Assembly (NCBI GenBank): GCA_949294665.1
Contig: CASFID010000014.1
Coordinates: 108,280-172,279 of the forward strand
Source: an uncultured Eubacteriales bacterium
GTDB taxonomy: Bacteria; Bacillota; Clostridia; Lachnospirales; Lachnospiraceae
Direction of reading: 5' to 3'
Length of the DNA stretch: 64,000 nt
The position numbers were made by a program, and so were the translations under genes. A model generated the notes under the pieces. That model was not told the origin of the DNA. It saw only the letters and a list, made by a program, of their open reading frames with translations, and did not search any database. How positions within the stretch are numbered: position 1 is the first letter of the stretch; every line of letters starts with the position of its first letter. Below, one piece after another: positions 55,866-64,000 of the stretch.

Positions 55866-55898
55866 ACAGAGGCGCGGCCATTTCTGCCGTGCCCCTGT
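55866..55898 (-). terminator. Hairpin after gpmI, possible terminator
   Basis: Inverted repeat ACAGGGGCxCGGC / GCCGxGCCTCTGT with a 6-nt loop. There is no strong T-run on the minus strand, so it may instead be a processing or pausing hairpin between gpmI and greA. Confidence 0.4.
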
Positions 55899-55941
55899 AG
55901 ATTTTCATATTTAGATCTCTTTTATATTTCAAAGTGTCTTA

Positions 55942-57480
55942 TTATTTTACGATCAGAGATTTTCCTGTCATCTCTTTTGGCTGCTCCATTCCCATCATCT
56001 CGATCAGCGTCGGGGCGATGTCCGCAAGGCATCCGCCTTCTCTCAGCCTGTAGGACGGATCTGCGTTCACGAGGATGAACGGAACCTGATTTGTCGTGTG
56101 AGCGGTGAACGGCTCGCCTGTCTCCTCGTCGATAAGCTGCTCTGCATTCCCGTGGTCCGCGCAGATGAACATCTGTCCGTCAACTTCTTTGATGGCGTCA
56201 ACCGCTTTTCCAACGCACTCGTCAACAGCCTCGATCGCCTTGATCGCCGCATTCTCAACCCCGGTATGCCCTACCATATCCGGATTTGCGAAATTGATGA
56301 TGATCACATCGTACTTATCGGAACGGATCGCCTCGCACAGTTTATCGCACACTTCATATGCGCTCATCTCCGGTTTCAGATCGTATGTCGCAACCTTCGG
56401 AGATTTTACGAGGATACGGTCCTCTCCCGGATTCGGCTCCTCAACGCCGCCGTTGAAGAAGAATGTCACATGCGCGTACTTCTCTGTCTCCGCGATACGC
56501 GCCTGCTTTAATCCATGTGCCGCAAGGAACTCGCCGAATGTGTTGGTGATCTCTTCTTTGACGAATGCGACAAGTTTGTTCGGGATCGTGACGTCGTATT
56601 CCGTGAAGCATACATAAGTCGTCTTCACTCTCTCGCCCCTGTCAAAACCTGTGAAATCATCATCGCAGAATGTTCTCGTGATCTCTCTTGCACGGTCCGG
56701 GCGGAAGTTGAAGAAGATGACAGAATCTCCGTCTTTTACCGTGGCTGTCGGAGCGCCGTTCTTCATCACCGTCATCGGAACTACAAACTCGTCTGTCACA
56801 TCTTTATCGTACGAAGCCTGGATCCCTTCTGCTGCGGAGGCAGCCTGATCTCCCTCTCCGTATACGAGAGCCCTGTAGGCTTTCTCCACACGGTCCCAGC
56901 GGTTGTCGCGGTCCATTGCATAGTAACGTCCTGCAACTGTAGCGACCTCGCCCACACCGATCTCTTTCATCTTTGCTTCCAGATCTTCCACATACTCTTT
57001 TCCGGACGCCGGAGGCGTGTCGCGTCCGTCAAGGAAACAGTGTACATATACTTTCTCGATCCCCTGTCTCTTTGCCAGCTCAAGAAGCCCGTAAATATGC
57101 GTGTTGTGGCTGTGTACTCCGCCGTCAGATACAAGTCCCATCAGATGAAGCGCGGAATCGTTTTTCTTTACATTCTCACACGCTTCCACGAGCGCTTTAT
57201 TCTCAAAGAAGTCGCCATCCTGGATCGCCTTTGTGATCTTGGTGAGATCCTGGTATACGATACGGCCTGCGCCCATGTTCAGATGCCCTACCTCGGAGTT
57301 TCCCATCTGTCCGTCCGGAAGTCCTACCGCCATACCGCTGGCATTTCCCCTCACGAACGGGCACTCAGCCATCAGCTTGTCCATCACCGGCGTAGCCGCC
57401 TCCGCAACGGCATTGCCGTGTTTGTCGTCTCTTAAGCCGTAGCCGTCTAATATCATCAATACGGTTGGTTTCTTGCTCAT
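55942..57480 (-). CDS. gpmI: 2,3-bisphosphoglycerate-independent phosphoglycerate mutase
   Basis: A 512-residue Mn2+-dependent iPGM, interconverting 3- and 2-phosphoglycerate. The start reads [20 protein letters not shown], the catalytic Ser is in [17 protein letters not shown] near 60-75, and metal ligands include HGNAEQ near 445. I chose the ATG at 57480, 8 bp after GGAG; longer in-frame starts lack a site. In related genomes it usually follows tpiA; here a roughly 3-kb island intervenes. Confidence 0.97.
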   Translation of the reverse strand: MSKKPTVLMILDGYGLRDDKHGNAVAEAATPVMDKLMAECPFVRGNASGMAVGLPDGQMGNSEVGHLNMGAGRIVYQDLTKITKAIQDGDFFENKALVEACENVKKNDSALHLMGLVSDGGVHSHNTHIYGLLELAKRQGIEKVYVHCFLDGRDTPPASGKEYVEDLEAKMKEIGVGEVATVAGRYYAMDRDNRWDRVEKAYRALVYGEGDQAASAAEGIQASYDKDVTDEFVVPMTVMKNGAPTATVKDGDSVIFFNFRPDRAREITRTFCDDDFTGFDRGERVKTTYVCFTEYDVTIPNKLVAFVKEEITNTFGEFLAAHGLKQARIAETEKYAHVTFFFNGGVEEPNPGEDRILVKSPKVATYDLKPEMSAYEVCDKLCEAIRSDKYDVIIINFANPDMVGHTGVENAAIKAIEAVDECVGKAVDAIKEVDGQMFICADHGNAEQLIDEETGEPFTAHTTNQVPFILVNADPSYRLREGGCLADIAPTLIEMMGMEQPKEMTGKSLIVK

Positions 57481-57524
57481 ATCCATATCTCCTTTATTGT
57501 ACATTTGGGCCCTTGTCCCGCTAC

Positions 57525-57626
57525 TTATTGTAACCGCTTTTCCTGTATTTTGCAAGATACAGATACGGCGCGATGCCATTCATACGCTGTATAGAATATA
57601 AATTCTTTATTCCTGTTTTTGCTCAT
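57525..57626 (-). pseudogene. Truncated copy of the ribbon-helix-helix gene start
   Basis: An ATG at 57626 with its own AAAGGACAGG site begins MSKNRNKEF, close to the MSENRKKDTF start of the intact gene at 58236-58421. The homology then stops near 57610, and the frame runs as unrelated sequence to a stop at 57525, over the gpmI promoter. It is probably the remnant of a duplication or insertion event. Confidence 0.65.
57527..57555 (-). promoter_or_regulatory. gpmI promoter
   Basis: Minus-strand TTGCAA (57550-57555), 17-bp spacer, TACAAT (57527-57532), 47 bp before gpmI. It gives the gene its own expression despite the upstream island. Confidence 0.7.
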
Positions 57627-57644
57627 ATTTTCATCCTGTCCTTT
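57610..57644. repeat. 35-bp direct repeat, left copy
   Basis: Matches 58405-58439 with two mismatches, in the same orientation. Each copy contains a ribosome binding site and the first codons of a ribbon-helix-helix gene. The two copies bound a segment of about 760 bp. Confidence 0.85.
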
Positions 57645-58074
57645 AAAGCAACCCATCCGGTATCGAGTATTTATATATTTCATCCTTATCTCTGACATCT
57701 CTGAGCGTTTTGAACAGTATGTAGCCTATCGTTTCTGCATCCGCCAACTCCTGATAGTTCTCTTCTAAAAGATCCATGCTGTCCGTAAGATATATGATTT
57801 CAAGAACTTCGCCAATTTCTTCCATATCTGTAATGGATTTTGATCTGATATACAGGATCAGATCATCAATGAACGAATATCTTCCATTTTCTTTTTCAAA
57901 ACAGATTCCGGCAAGCGCAACCTCACAGGGATACATATGTCTCAGGTATTCTTTCCGATAATAGTTTATTACAAACTCAGAATTCGGGAAACTTGCCATC
58001 CTGTGCCTTGAATAATCATTTTCCTCATTTTTCCTCGTAAATTCAACCAGAAACAACTTAGATATCGATCTCAT
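57643..58074 (-). CDS. Hypothetical protein in A+T-rich island
   Basis: A 143-residue acidic protein I do not recognise. It has no signal peptide or membrane helix; helical segments such as EEIGEVLEIIYLTDSMDLLEENYQ (split near 85-108) suggest an all-alpha fold. AGGAGG lies 10 bp before the ATG. Its A+T-rich codon use differs from the flanking glycolytic genes. It follows the ribbon-helix-helix gene on the same strand, 161 bp away, and stops at the edge of the 35-bp repeat. Confidence 0.65.
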   Translation of the reverse strand: MRSISKLFLVEFTRKNEENDYSRHRMASFPNSEFVINYYRKEYLRHMYPCEVALAGICFEKENGRYSFIDDLILYIRSKSITDMEEIGEVLEIIYLTDSMDLLEENYQELADAETIGYILFKTLRDVRDKDEIYKYSIPDGLL

Positions 58075-58176
58075 ACTCTTTTTCCTCCTAATGTGTAGTT
58101 ATCGTTTTCTATATCTCAGACGTATCTAAGTGCATCACGGTTGAATGAAATAGTAAATTTCACATAAAAAGTTAAG

Positions 58177-58210
58177 TCCCTGCTGATCTCTCACAACAGA
58201 TCTGCAGGGA
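58177..58210 (-). terminator. Hairpin after the ribbon-helix-helix gene
   Basis: Arms TCCCTGC/GCAGGGA and GATCT/AGATC, followed on the minus strand by CTTAACTTTTTATG. A likely terminator between the ribbon-helix-helix gene and the hypothetical gene. Confidence 0.55.
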
Positions 58211-58235
58211 TGGCTAAAATATTCCGTTTTTTCAT

Positions 58236-58421
58236 CTATTCTTCTTCAAATCTGTCAAGGGCAAATTCCAGAGCCAGATTCACGAACCGGTTGAAAGAGA
58301 TTCCTTTTTTCTGGCTGATCGCACTTCCCCTTTCTACAAGGTTTGCATCCAGCCGCAGATTCTTCACTACATACTTCTCTTCTTTTATGTTGAATGTATC
58401 TTTTTTCCTGTTTTCGCTCAT
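58236..58421 (-). CDS. Small ribbon-helix-helix (CopG-like) protein
   Basis: A 61-residue basic protein. The strand KYVVKNLRLDANLVERG followed by helices around SFNRFVNLALEFALDRFEEE fits a ribbon-helix-helix DNA-binding protein of the CopG/Arc/antitoxin type. AAAGGACAGG lies before the ATG. It is divergent from the NERD gene across 128 bp, so it may control that gene. No obvious toxin of a known family is adjacent. A truncated duplicate of its start lies at 57626. Confidence 0.68.
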   Translation of the reverse strand: MSENRKKDTFNIKEEKYVVKNLRLDANLVERGSAISQKKGISFNRFVNLALEFALDRFEEE

Positions 58422-58439
58422 ATTATCATCCTGTCCTTT
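58405..58439. repeat. 35-bp direct repeat, right copy
   Basis: Partner of 57610-57644; spans the ribosome binding site and first codons of the intact ribbon-helix-helix gene. Confidence 0.85.
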
Positions 58440-58549
58440 CTACTATATTATATAATCCATTGTTATTTCAAAAAATGTATTTTTTATCATATACAAAGTG
58501 ATATTAAAAATGATATAATCAAATAAAATAATTACAAAGGAGTCAAAAT

Positions 58550-60613
58550 ATGAACGACAAGAATACCACCATACTAAACGAAATATCTTATCTCTCTCAT
58601 AACCTTGATGTTGAGATGTGTAATCAAAAAGTTGCACAGATTAAGGAACTTAACTCAAGAAAAGAACAACTGAAAAATGGTGCAAAAGAAAAAGACAGCA
58701 GAAATGCAATCATACATTTTATAGTATCCGCAATATTATTTGTTATATCCGTACTGACTAACCCGGAAGGCATAACTATGATGATACCTGTACTGCTGGG
58801 GCAATTATTGGTCTTTTCCATTCTGTTTTGGATTGCTGATAAACTTGGTTTCAGTACAGCAACAGTAGTTATCGGATTCCTGGCTATTTTGGCAGTCGGT
58901 TCCGTTCTTATACAAATCGGTATTTTAACATCGCTTTTATTTATAGCGGCAGTCATCGGTATTTTTTCAGGAATCTGGAGAATACACGACAGTAAAACGA
59001 GTACAAAATATGAATTGTTTGAGATTCAAGATGATGAAGCTTTAAAATGCTATCATATTTTTGAAAAATATGGTCTTAGATCAATATTTCCTGTAAGTAC
59101 GTCAATAACATCACATGGCAGTCTTTCGTGTAAAACTGGAGCTGTATTAAGGGAACTCAATGAGGGGATGAATCCTGATACATACTGTGTTTTCACCGGT
59201 GATTTTTACATGTTCAGTGAAGTGATCTCAAAAATGGATAAAGAATACAGTTATCCGGATACTATCACTGCTGTTGATGTGGAACAATTTTGGAATAAGA
59301 ACTCAAACTGTCATTCAATCATATCAAAATATGATGGCAATCCTGTAACCGAATATTTTGGAGACGCAAGTTCAGACACTCTCCGTATGCCTAACGACAT
59401 CAGAGAACAATATATAAAAATAGTAGATGAATGTTTAGATTCTTTACCAAAAATCCCGGATAAAGTAGAGGACTTTCTCAAAAAATATCACGAAACATCT
59501 ACAAATAATTTTACGCTGGTTTCAACAAAAAAAGGATACGGATGGGACAACGGAAAAGAACTCTGTGATACTATATTTAACACGATCACATTAGATACAC
59601 CGAATTTTCATTCCACAATAACATCTGAAGATTTTGTTATTTTAGCTCAGGATTATGATGAATATATGGATAATCTGAAAAGATTTTATATCGACAAAAA
59701 GGGAACTTATATAGGGGCTGAAGGAGAAAGACAGGTCTATAACGAACTGCAATTCTTTTCTAATAATATGAGGATATTGCAAAATATCAGACTTGAATTA
59801 AACGGAGAATCAATAGAATCTGACTTAATTGTAATATGTAATCAGGGTATTTTTATTATAGAAGTAAAAAATTTAGGAAGTACAGGGAAATATAGTATAT
59901 CAGTAGAACGAGATGGACGGTGGACAAAAGAATATGAAAATGGGAAATCAGAAACTATGTCGTCTATCACACAGCAGAACATGAGGCATATTCATGGGAT
60001 TGAGACGATAATTAATAATGTTCTCGGAAATTCAGGCGATAACTGGCTGGAAGCCCATTCGATCATTGTTTTCGCAAACGATAAAATTGATATAAAAAAT
60101 GAATCAAGTTCTGTAGTTGTGCGAAAAACAGAAATAATAAATGAAATCCGCAGCCATGAACGAGTATTGAGCGAAGATCAGATCGATAAGATTTACAGTA
60201 TTTTGCAGGAAAAAAATCTTCCACCGCTGGATTATGATATCGAAAACTGGTACTCCAAAACAGTCGTCTCGCATTTATGTTTATTAGTAAAAATTAAAGA
60301 ATTAGAGCAGCATCTCAATGCATGTATTGCGTTTTATGATGCAGTAGACAGTATTCCACGTATTTTCTATCACAGATATTTTGACGACAGCAACAGTGAT
60401 TCCTCAGATCACACATCTGATAATAGCAGGCCTTCAAATGATACAAACACTTACAGTAATACTACTGATTTCAATGATACTTCTAACAGGTCATATATAT
60501 CAGATTCCGATGATGATGAGTTCGACAGGGCTGTCGGCAACTGCGAAATGGGAAACTCCTATTCGTATTCCTGGTATGATGAAGGCTACAACAAGCCGAC
60601 ATGGGAGAAGTAA
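58550..60613 (+). CDS. Membrane protein with NERD nuclease-like domain
   Basis: A 687-residue protein. The N-terminal helix (1-50) is probably coiled coil and about four membrane helices follow (52-70, 77-96, 104-124, 126-146). An unrecognised middle region (150-385) leads to a NERD domain (about 386-510) with E393 in GAEGERQVYNEL, D425 in IESDLIVI, E438 and K440 in IIEVKN and Q475. These are the PD-(D/E)xK-type residues. The C-terminal tail (610-670) is rich in Ser, Asn and Asp. AAAGGAG lies before the ATG, with TATAAT at 58514-58519. Codon use is A+T-rich, unlike its neighbours. A role in defence or DNA processing is inferred. Confidence 0.85.
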   Translation: MNDKNTTILNEISYLSHNLDVEMCNQKVAQIKELNSRKEQLKNGAKEKDSRNAIIHFIVSAILFVISVLTNPEGITMMIPVLLGQLLVFSILFWIADKLGFSTATVVIGFLAILAVGSVLIQIGILTSLLFIAAVIGIFSGIWRIHDSKTSTKYELFEIQDDEALKCYHIFEKYGLRSIFPVSTSITSHGSLSCKTGAVLRELNEGMNPDTYCVFTGDFYMFSEVISKMDKEYSYPDTITAVDVEQFWNKNSNCHSIISKYDGNPVTEYFGDASSDTLRMPNDIREQYIKIVDECLDSLPKIPDKVEDFLKKYHETSTNNFTLVSTKKGYGWDNGKELCDTIFNTITLDTPNFHSTITSEDFVILAQDYDEYMDNLKRFYIDKKGTYIGAEGERQVYNELQFFSNNMRILQNIRLELNGESIESDLIVICNQGIFIIEVKNLGSTGKYSISVERDGRWTKEYENGKSETMSSITQQNMRHIHGIETIINNVLGNSGDNWLEAHSIIVFANDKIDIKNESSSVVVRKTEIINEIRSHERVLSEDQIDKIYSILQEKNLPPLDYDIENWYSKTVVSHLCLLVKIKELEQHLNACIAFYDAVDSIPRIFYHRYFDDSNSDSSDHTSDNSRPSNDTNTYSNTTDFNDTSNRSYISDSDDDEFDRAVGNCEMGNSYSYSWYDEGYNKPTWEK

Positions 60614-60638
60614 TCTCCGACTTCGGGGCAAAGCAAAA

Positions 60639-60671
60639 GGGTAGAGATTTTGTTCTCTACCCTGTGATTTT
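60639..60671. terminator. Bidirectional terminator between NERD gene and tpiA
   Basis: Perfect stem GGGTAGAGA (60639-60647) / TCTCTACCC (60654-60662). It is followed by TGTGATTTTT on the plus strand and TTTTGCTTTG on the minus strand, so it can end both converging genes. Confidence 0.85.
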
Positions 60672-60703
60672 TGCTGTTTTTTACCAGATTAGATCGCAGC
60701 TGC

Positions 60704-61453
60704 TTATTTGTAGCACACGATCTTACCGAAATCAGCTTTCAGCGAAGCGCCGCCTACAAGACCGCCGTCGATGTCAGCCTGAGCGAACAGCTCTGCAGCA
60801 TTTCCTGCGTTTACAGATCCGCCGTACTGGATGCGGATCGCTTCTGCTGTAGTCTCGTCATATACTTCGGCAACGCACTCGCGGATACCTTTGCATACTT
60901 CCTCAGCCTGCTCTGTTGTAGCTGTCTTGCCCGTACCGATCGCCCAGATCGGCTCGTAAGCGATGACCATTGTCTTAGCCTGATCAGCTGTTACATTCTG
61001 AAGGCCGACTTTCACCTGCTGACGGATAAAGTCCATTGTCACGCCCTGCTCTCTCTGCTCCAGAGTCTCTCCGCAGCACATGATCGGTGTGATACCGTGC
61101 TCGAATGCTTTGAGGACTTTCTTATTTACATCCTCATTTGTCTCTCCGAAGTAATCTCTTCTCTCAGAGTGTCCGAGAACTACGTATTTAACGCCTGCGT
61201 CTACAAGCATAGCCGGGGAGATCTCACCTGTGTAAGCTCCGCTCTCCTCGAAATACATATTCTCAGCGCCCACCTGGATGTTTGTTCCCTTTGTCGCCTC
61301 GACAACCGGAACGATATCGATAGCCGGTACGCAGAATACTACGTCGACTTCCTCATTTGCTACTAACGGTTTCAGTTCTTCTACAAGTGCAACTGCCTCG
61401 CTCGGAGTTTTGTTCATTTTCCAGTTGCCTGCTATGATTTTCTTTCTTGCCAT
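60704..61453 (-). CDS. tpiA: Triosephosphate isomerase
   Basis: A 249-residue [22 protein letters not shown] at the start, the catalytic His in [13 protein letters not shown] near 93-105 and Glu in [15 protein letters not shown] near 165-178. It interconverts dihydroxyacetone phosphate and glyceraldehyde 3-phosphate. It lies 135 bp after pgk; that gap contains a palindromic repeat unit. Confidence 0.97.
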   Translation of the reverse strand: MARKKIIAGNWKMNKTPSEAVALVEELKPLVANEEVDVVFCVPAIDIVPVVEATKGTNIQVGAENMYFEESGAYTGEISPAMLVDAGVKYVVLGHSERRDYFGETNEDVNKKVLKAFEHGITPIMCCGETLEQREQGVTMDFIRQQVKVGLQNVTADQAKTMVIAYEPIWAIGTGKTATTEQAEEVCKGIRECVAEVYDETTAEAIRIQYGGSVNAGNAAELFAQADIDGGLVGGASLKADFGKIVCYK

Positions 61454-61470
61454 TTTACTCTTCTCCTATT

Positions 61471-61590
61471 TTCACTAAGCTTTTTGGGTATGTTCGCCTT
61501 ACCAGGCTCGAAAATACCTTGCCAAGTGCGCCGAACTAAGTAAACGCTAAGTTCAGCCTGCGCCCTTGGCTTGGCTTCACTAAGCTTTTT
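61471..61590. repeat. Palindromic repeat unit flanked by 15-bp direct repeats
   Basis: The 50-bp core 61521-61570 is an imperfect palindrome: GCCAAG...CTTGGC, then GCGC/GCGC and CTAAGTTC-like arms around a short loop. The 15-bp direct repeat TTCACTAAGCTTTTT lies at 61471-61485 and 61576-61590, the second copy overlapping the pgk stop. The layout looks like a REP- or MITE-like element inserted between pgk and tpiA; no coding capacity. Confidence 0.7.
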
Positions 61591-62788
61591 ACTTATCGTT
61601 TGCTGCTGCTACGCCCGGCAGTTCCTTTCCTTCCAGGAACTCAAGGGAAGCTCCGCCGCCTGTTGAGATATGTGTCATCTTGTCGCCGTAACCAAGCTGG
61701 TTTACTGCCGCTGCGGAATCTCCGCCGCCGATGATCGTCACTGCGTCTGTGTTTGCAAGTGCTTCTGCGACTGCTTTTGTGCCGCCTGCGAACTTCGGCA
61801 TCTCGAAGCATCCCATCGGTCCGTTCCATACGACTGTCTTCGCTGATTTTACAGCGTCAGCGAACATCTCAGCCGTCTTCGGTCCGATGTCAAGTCCCAT
61901 CCATCCGTCCGGGATCTCATTCTGAGCTACGACTTTTGTATTTGCATCATTTGAAAATGCGTCTGCTGCAACCGCGTCAACAGGCAGAAGAAGTTTCACA
62001 CCTTTCTCCTCTGCTTTCTTGATCATATCAAGCGCATACTGCAGATAGTCTTCCTCAAGGAGAGAAGTACCTACGTTACCGCCCTGAGCTTTTGTAAATG
62101 TATAGCACATTCCGCCGCCGATGATCAGTGTATCCACTTTCTCAAGCAGGTTGTTGATCACAGAGATCTTGCTGGATACTTTGGAGCCGCCGAGAATCGC
62201 TACGAACGGTCTCTCCGGGTTCTCTACAGCGTTTCCGAGGAAATCGATCTCCTTCTGCATCAGGTATCCTACAACTGCTGTGTCAACATATTTGGTAACG
62301 CCTACGTTTGAGCAGTGAGCTCTGTGAGCTGTACCGAATGCATCGTTTACAAATACATCGCAGAGAGAAGCAAGCTCTTTGGAGAACTCGTCTCCGTTCT
62401 TTGTCTCTTCCGCTCTGTAACGTGTGTTCTCGAGGAGCACAACGTCCCCGTCTTTCATCTCGGCAACTGCCGCTTTTGCGTTCGGTCCTACGACTTCCGG
62501 ATCAGCTGCAAATTTTACTTCCTGTCCGAGAAGCTCGGAAAGTCTTACCGCGACCGGTGCGAGGGAAAGTTCGGGTTTGGGCTCTCCCTTCGGTTTTCCG
62601 AGGTGTGAGCAGAGGATTACTTTTCCGCCGTCGGCGATCAGTTTCTTGATCGTCGGCAGAGCTGCCACGATACGGTTCTCGTCTGTTATTTTCCCATCCT
62701 GAAGCGGTACGTTGAAATCACATCTTACAAGGACTCTTTTGCCCTTTACATTGATATCATCTACTGATTTTTTGTTAAGTGCTGCCAT
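61589..62788 (-). CDS. pgk: Phosphoglycerate kinase
   Basis: A 399-residue PGK, the normal length: [20 protein letters not shown] near 17-36 (substrate binding), [12 protein letters not shown] near 198 and the C-terminal [13 protein letters not shown] near 353. It makes ATP from 1,3-bisphosphoglycerate. It lies 123 bp downstream of gap. The stop codon is embedded in the direct repeat of the downstream palindromic unit. Confidence 0.97.
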   Translation of the reverse strand: MAALNKKSVDDINVKGKRVLVRCDFNVPLQDGKITDENRIVAALPTIKKLIADGGKVILCSHLGKPKGEPKPELSLAPVAVRLSELLGQEVKFAADPEVVGPNAKAAVAEMKDGDVVLLENTRYRAEETKNGDEFSKELASLCDVFVNDAFGTAHRAHCSNVGVTKYVDTAVVGYLMQKEIDFLGNAVENPERPFVAILGGSKVSSKISVINNLLEKVDTLIIGGGMCYTFTKAQGGNVGTSLLEEDYLQYALDMIKKAEEKGVKLLLPVDAVAADAFSNDANTKVVAQNEIPDGWMGLDIGPKTAEMFADAVKSAKTVVWNGPMGCFEMPKFAGGTKAVAEALANTDAVTIIGGGDSAAAVNQLGYGDKMTHISTGGGASLEFLEGKELPGVAAANDK

Positions 62789-62824
62789 TTTAATAGCCTC
62801 CTGATACTTTTTAAACTAAATAGA

Positions 62825-62849
62825 GTCCGGTCCTACAACAAGACCGGAC
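62825..62849 (-). terminator. Hairpin between gap and pgk
   Basis: Perfect 8-bp stem GTCCGGTC/GACCGGAC with a 9-nt loop. On the minus strand it is followed by TCTATTTAGTTT, a weak T-tract. It may be a partial terminator or a stabilising 3' end that keeps gap mRNA more abundant than pgk. Confidence 0.55.
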
Positions 62850-62911
62850 CCCATTGTGAGTCAATGATTCAGAATTTCTTCCGAGCGCTTGTCCTCATTG
62901 GTTAGAATGAA

Positions 62912-63931
62912 TTAAGCCTCAAGCAGTTTTCCGAAGTATTTGATTGTTCTTACCATCTGGCTTGTGTAAGAGTTCTCGTTGTCATACCATGAAACAACCT
63001 GAACCTCTGTGTTTCCATCGCCTGTCGGCAGAGCCATTGTCTGTGTAGCATCGAACAGAGAACCATATGTCATACCAACGATATCGCTGGATACGATCTC
63101 GTCTGTGTTGTATCCATAGGACTCGTTTGCCGCTGCTTTCATAGCTGCGTTGATCTGATCAACTGTAACTTCTCCCTCTACAACAGCTGTAAGGATTGTT
63201 GTAGATCCTGTCGGAGTCGGAACACGCTGAGCGGATCCGATCAGTTTGCCGTTCAGTTCCGGGATAACAAGACCGATAGCCTTAGCTGCGCCTGTGCTGT
63301 TCGGAACAATGTTGACAGCCGCTGCACGTGATCTTCTGAGATCGCCTTTTCTCTGCGGTCCGTCAAGTGTCATCTGATCGCCTGTGTAAGCGTGGATCGT
63401 GCACATGATACCGGATTTAACCGGTGCAAGATCGTTCAGAGCTTTTGCCATCGGAGCGAGGCAGTTTGTTGTACAGGATGCAGCGGAAATGATGTTGTCG
63501 TCCTTTGTCAGTGTCTCGTGGTTTACATTGTAAACGATCGTCGGAAGGTCGTTTCCTGCCGGAGCGGAGATAACAACTTTCTTAGCGCCCGCATCGATAT
63601 GAGCCTGTGCTTTTGCCTTGGATGTGTAGAATCCTGTACACTCCAGAACAACGTCAACGCCGATCTCTCCCCACGGAAGCTCTGCTGCGTTAGCCATCGC
63701 GTAGATCTTGATCTCTTTTCCGTCAACAATGATAGAATCCTCTCCCGCCTCAACTTTATCAGCAAGTGCATATTTGCCCTGTGTTGAGTCATATTTCAGT
63801 AAGTGAGCCAGCATCTTCGGGGATGTAAGATCGTTGATCGCTACGACCTCAAATCCTTCTGCTCCAAACATCTGTCTGAAAGCGAGACGTCCGATACGTC
63901 CAAATCCATTAATCGCTACTTTTACTGCCAT
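62912..63931 (-). CDS. gap: Glyceraldehyde-3-phosphate dehydrogenase
   Basis: A 339-residue [24 protein letters not shown] (NAD-binding), the catalytic Cys in [20 protein letters not shown] near 150-168 and [17 protein letters not shown] near the C-terminus. It phosphorylates and oxidises glyceraldehyde 3-phosphate with NAD+. The ATG at 63931 follows AGGAGG. A small GACTG/CAGTC hairpin (63964-63978) lies in its leader; the promoter is beyond or at the window edge. First visible gene of the glycolytic cluster. Confidence 0.97.
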   Translation of the reverse strand: MAVKVAINGFGRIGRLAFRQMFGAEGFEVVAINDLTSPKMLAHLLKYDSTQGKYALADKVEAGEDSIIVDGKEIKIYAMANAAELPWGEIGVDVVLECTGFYTSKAKAQAHIDAGAKKVVISAPAGNDLPTIVYNVNHETLTKDDNIISAASCTTNCLAPMAKALNDLAPVKSGIMCTIHAYTGDQMTLDGPQRKGDLRRSRAAAVNIVPNSTGAAKAIGLVIPELNGKLIGSAQRVPTPTGSTTILTAVVEGEVTVDQINAAMKAAANESYGYNTDEIVSSDIVGMTYGSLFDATQTMALPTGDGNTEVQVVSWYDNENSYTSQMVRTIKYFGKLLEA

Positions 63932-64000
63932 GATTAATTCCTCCTAAAAGTTTAAAAAATATTTGACTGTAAGCCAGTCATGGCAATGAATCCTTACAAA

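Noticed and set aside
58236-58421. Ribbon-helix-helix gene as antitoxin of a known type II system
   Set aside because: The neighbouring 143-residue protein shows no RelE, PIN, HipA or MazF-like motif, and the two genes are 161 bp apart with a terminator-like hairpin between.
57525-60671. Prophage or integrative element at the tpiA-gpmI island
   Set aside because: No integrase, recombinase, capsid, relaxase or tRNA attachment site; only the 35-bp repeat of gene-start sequence.

Overview
The window is a chromosomal segment from a low-to-mid G+C Gram-positive anaerobe, most likely a Lachnospiraceae (Clostridia) member. I infer this from the acetate-forming pta-ackA pair, a fused 2-hydroxyacyl-CoA dehydratase activase, the pap-dgt-dnaG-rpoD-trmK-nif3 macromolecular-synthesis cluster, a T-box leader, an L20-type attenuator and consistent AGGAGG ribosome binding sites. 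Most genes lie on the minus strand. There is no phage, integrase, transposase or CRISPR array.

Region by region. 1-5 kb: plsX (cut by the window edge), rpmF, a DUF177 gene, ackA-pta and mgtE. 5-8.5 kb: tmcAL, then icd with an upstream FadR-type regulator. 8.6-15.4 kb: a five-gene amino-acid operon, leuB-ilvD-ilvB-serC-serA. 15.5-20 kb: tgt-yajC, a membrane-anchored L,D-transpeptidase and aroC. 20-29 kb: the replication/transcription cluster, ending in a TGS/uridine-kinase-like protein. 29-34 kb: two divergent XRE regulators, a lipoprotein, tRNA-Leu(AAG), a TrpB2-type tryptophan synthase behind a tryptophan T-box, and a DUF2804 gene. 34-37 kb: infC-rpmI-rplT behind an attenuator leader, and an SNF-family transporter. 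37-44 kb: DegV and the polA-coaE-MBL-ACT-UPF0210 run. 43.9-45.7 kb: a HAD hydrolase, then a compact ferredoxin / membrane Fe-S protein / ArsR operon. 45.7-49.5 kb: tRNA-Leu(CAA) and the operon rhomboid-like - pyk - lysA. 49.8-54 kb: a 1415-residue activase fusion. 54-64 kb: a small membrane protein, a HAD phosphatase, greA, and the lower-glycolysis genes gap, pgk, tpiA and gpmI. An A+T-rich island (ribbon-helix-helix protein, unknown protein, membrane NERD nuclease) sits between tpiA and gpmI.

Two loci deserve most attention. (1) 44492-45665: the ArsR protein has the two-cysteine spacing of persulfide sensors of the SqrR/BigR type. It is the last gene of an operon with a 2[4Fe-4S] ferredoxin and a NapH/CcoG-like membrane protein, and the operon promoter carries nested palindromes. 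This suggests a sulfide- or redox-responsive membrane electron-transfer module. (2) 57.5-60.7 kb: the island splits the glycolytic cluster, carries a 35-bp direct repeat left by a duplicated ribbon-helix-helix gene start, and encodes a four-helix membrane NERD nuclease; it may be a defence locus. Smaller items are an AUU-initiated infC, an A34 tRNA-Leu, a palindromic repeat unit between tpiA and pgk, and a 31-bp tandem duplication at the end of greA. All family assignments are by reading motifs; no database search was run.
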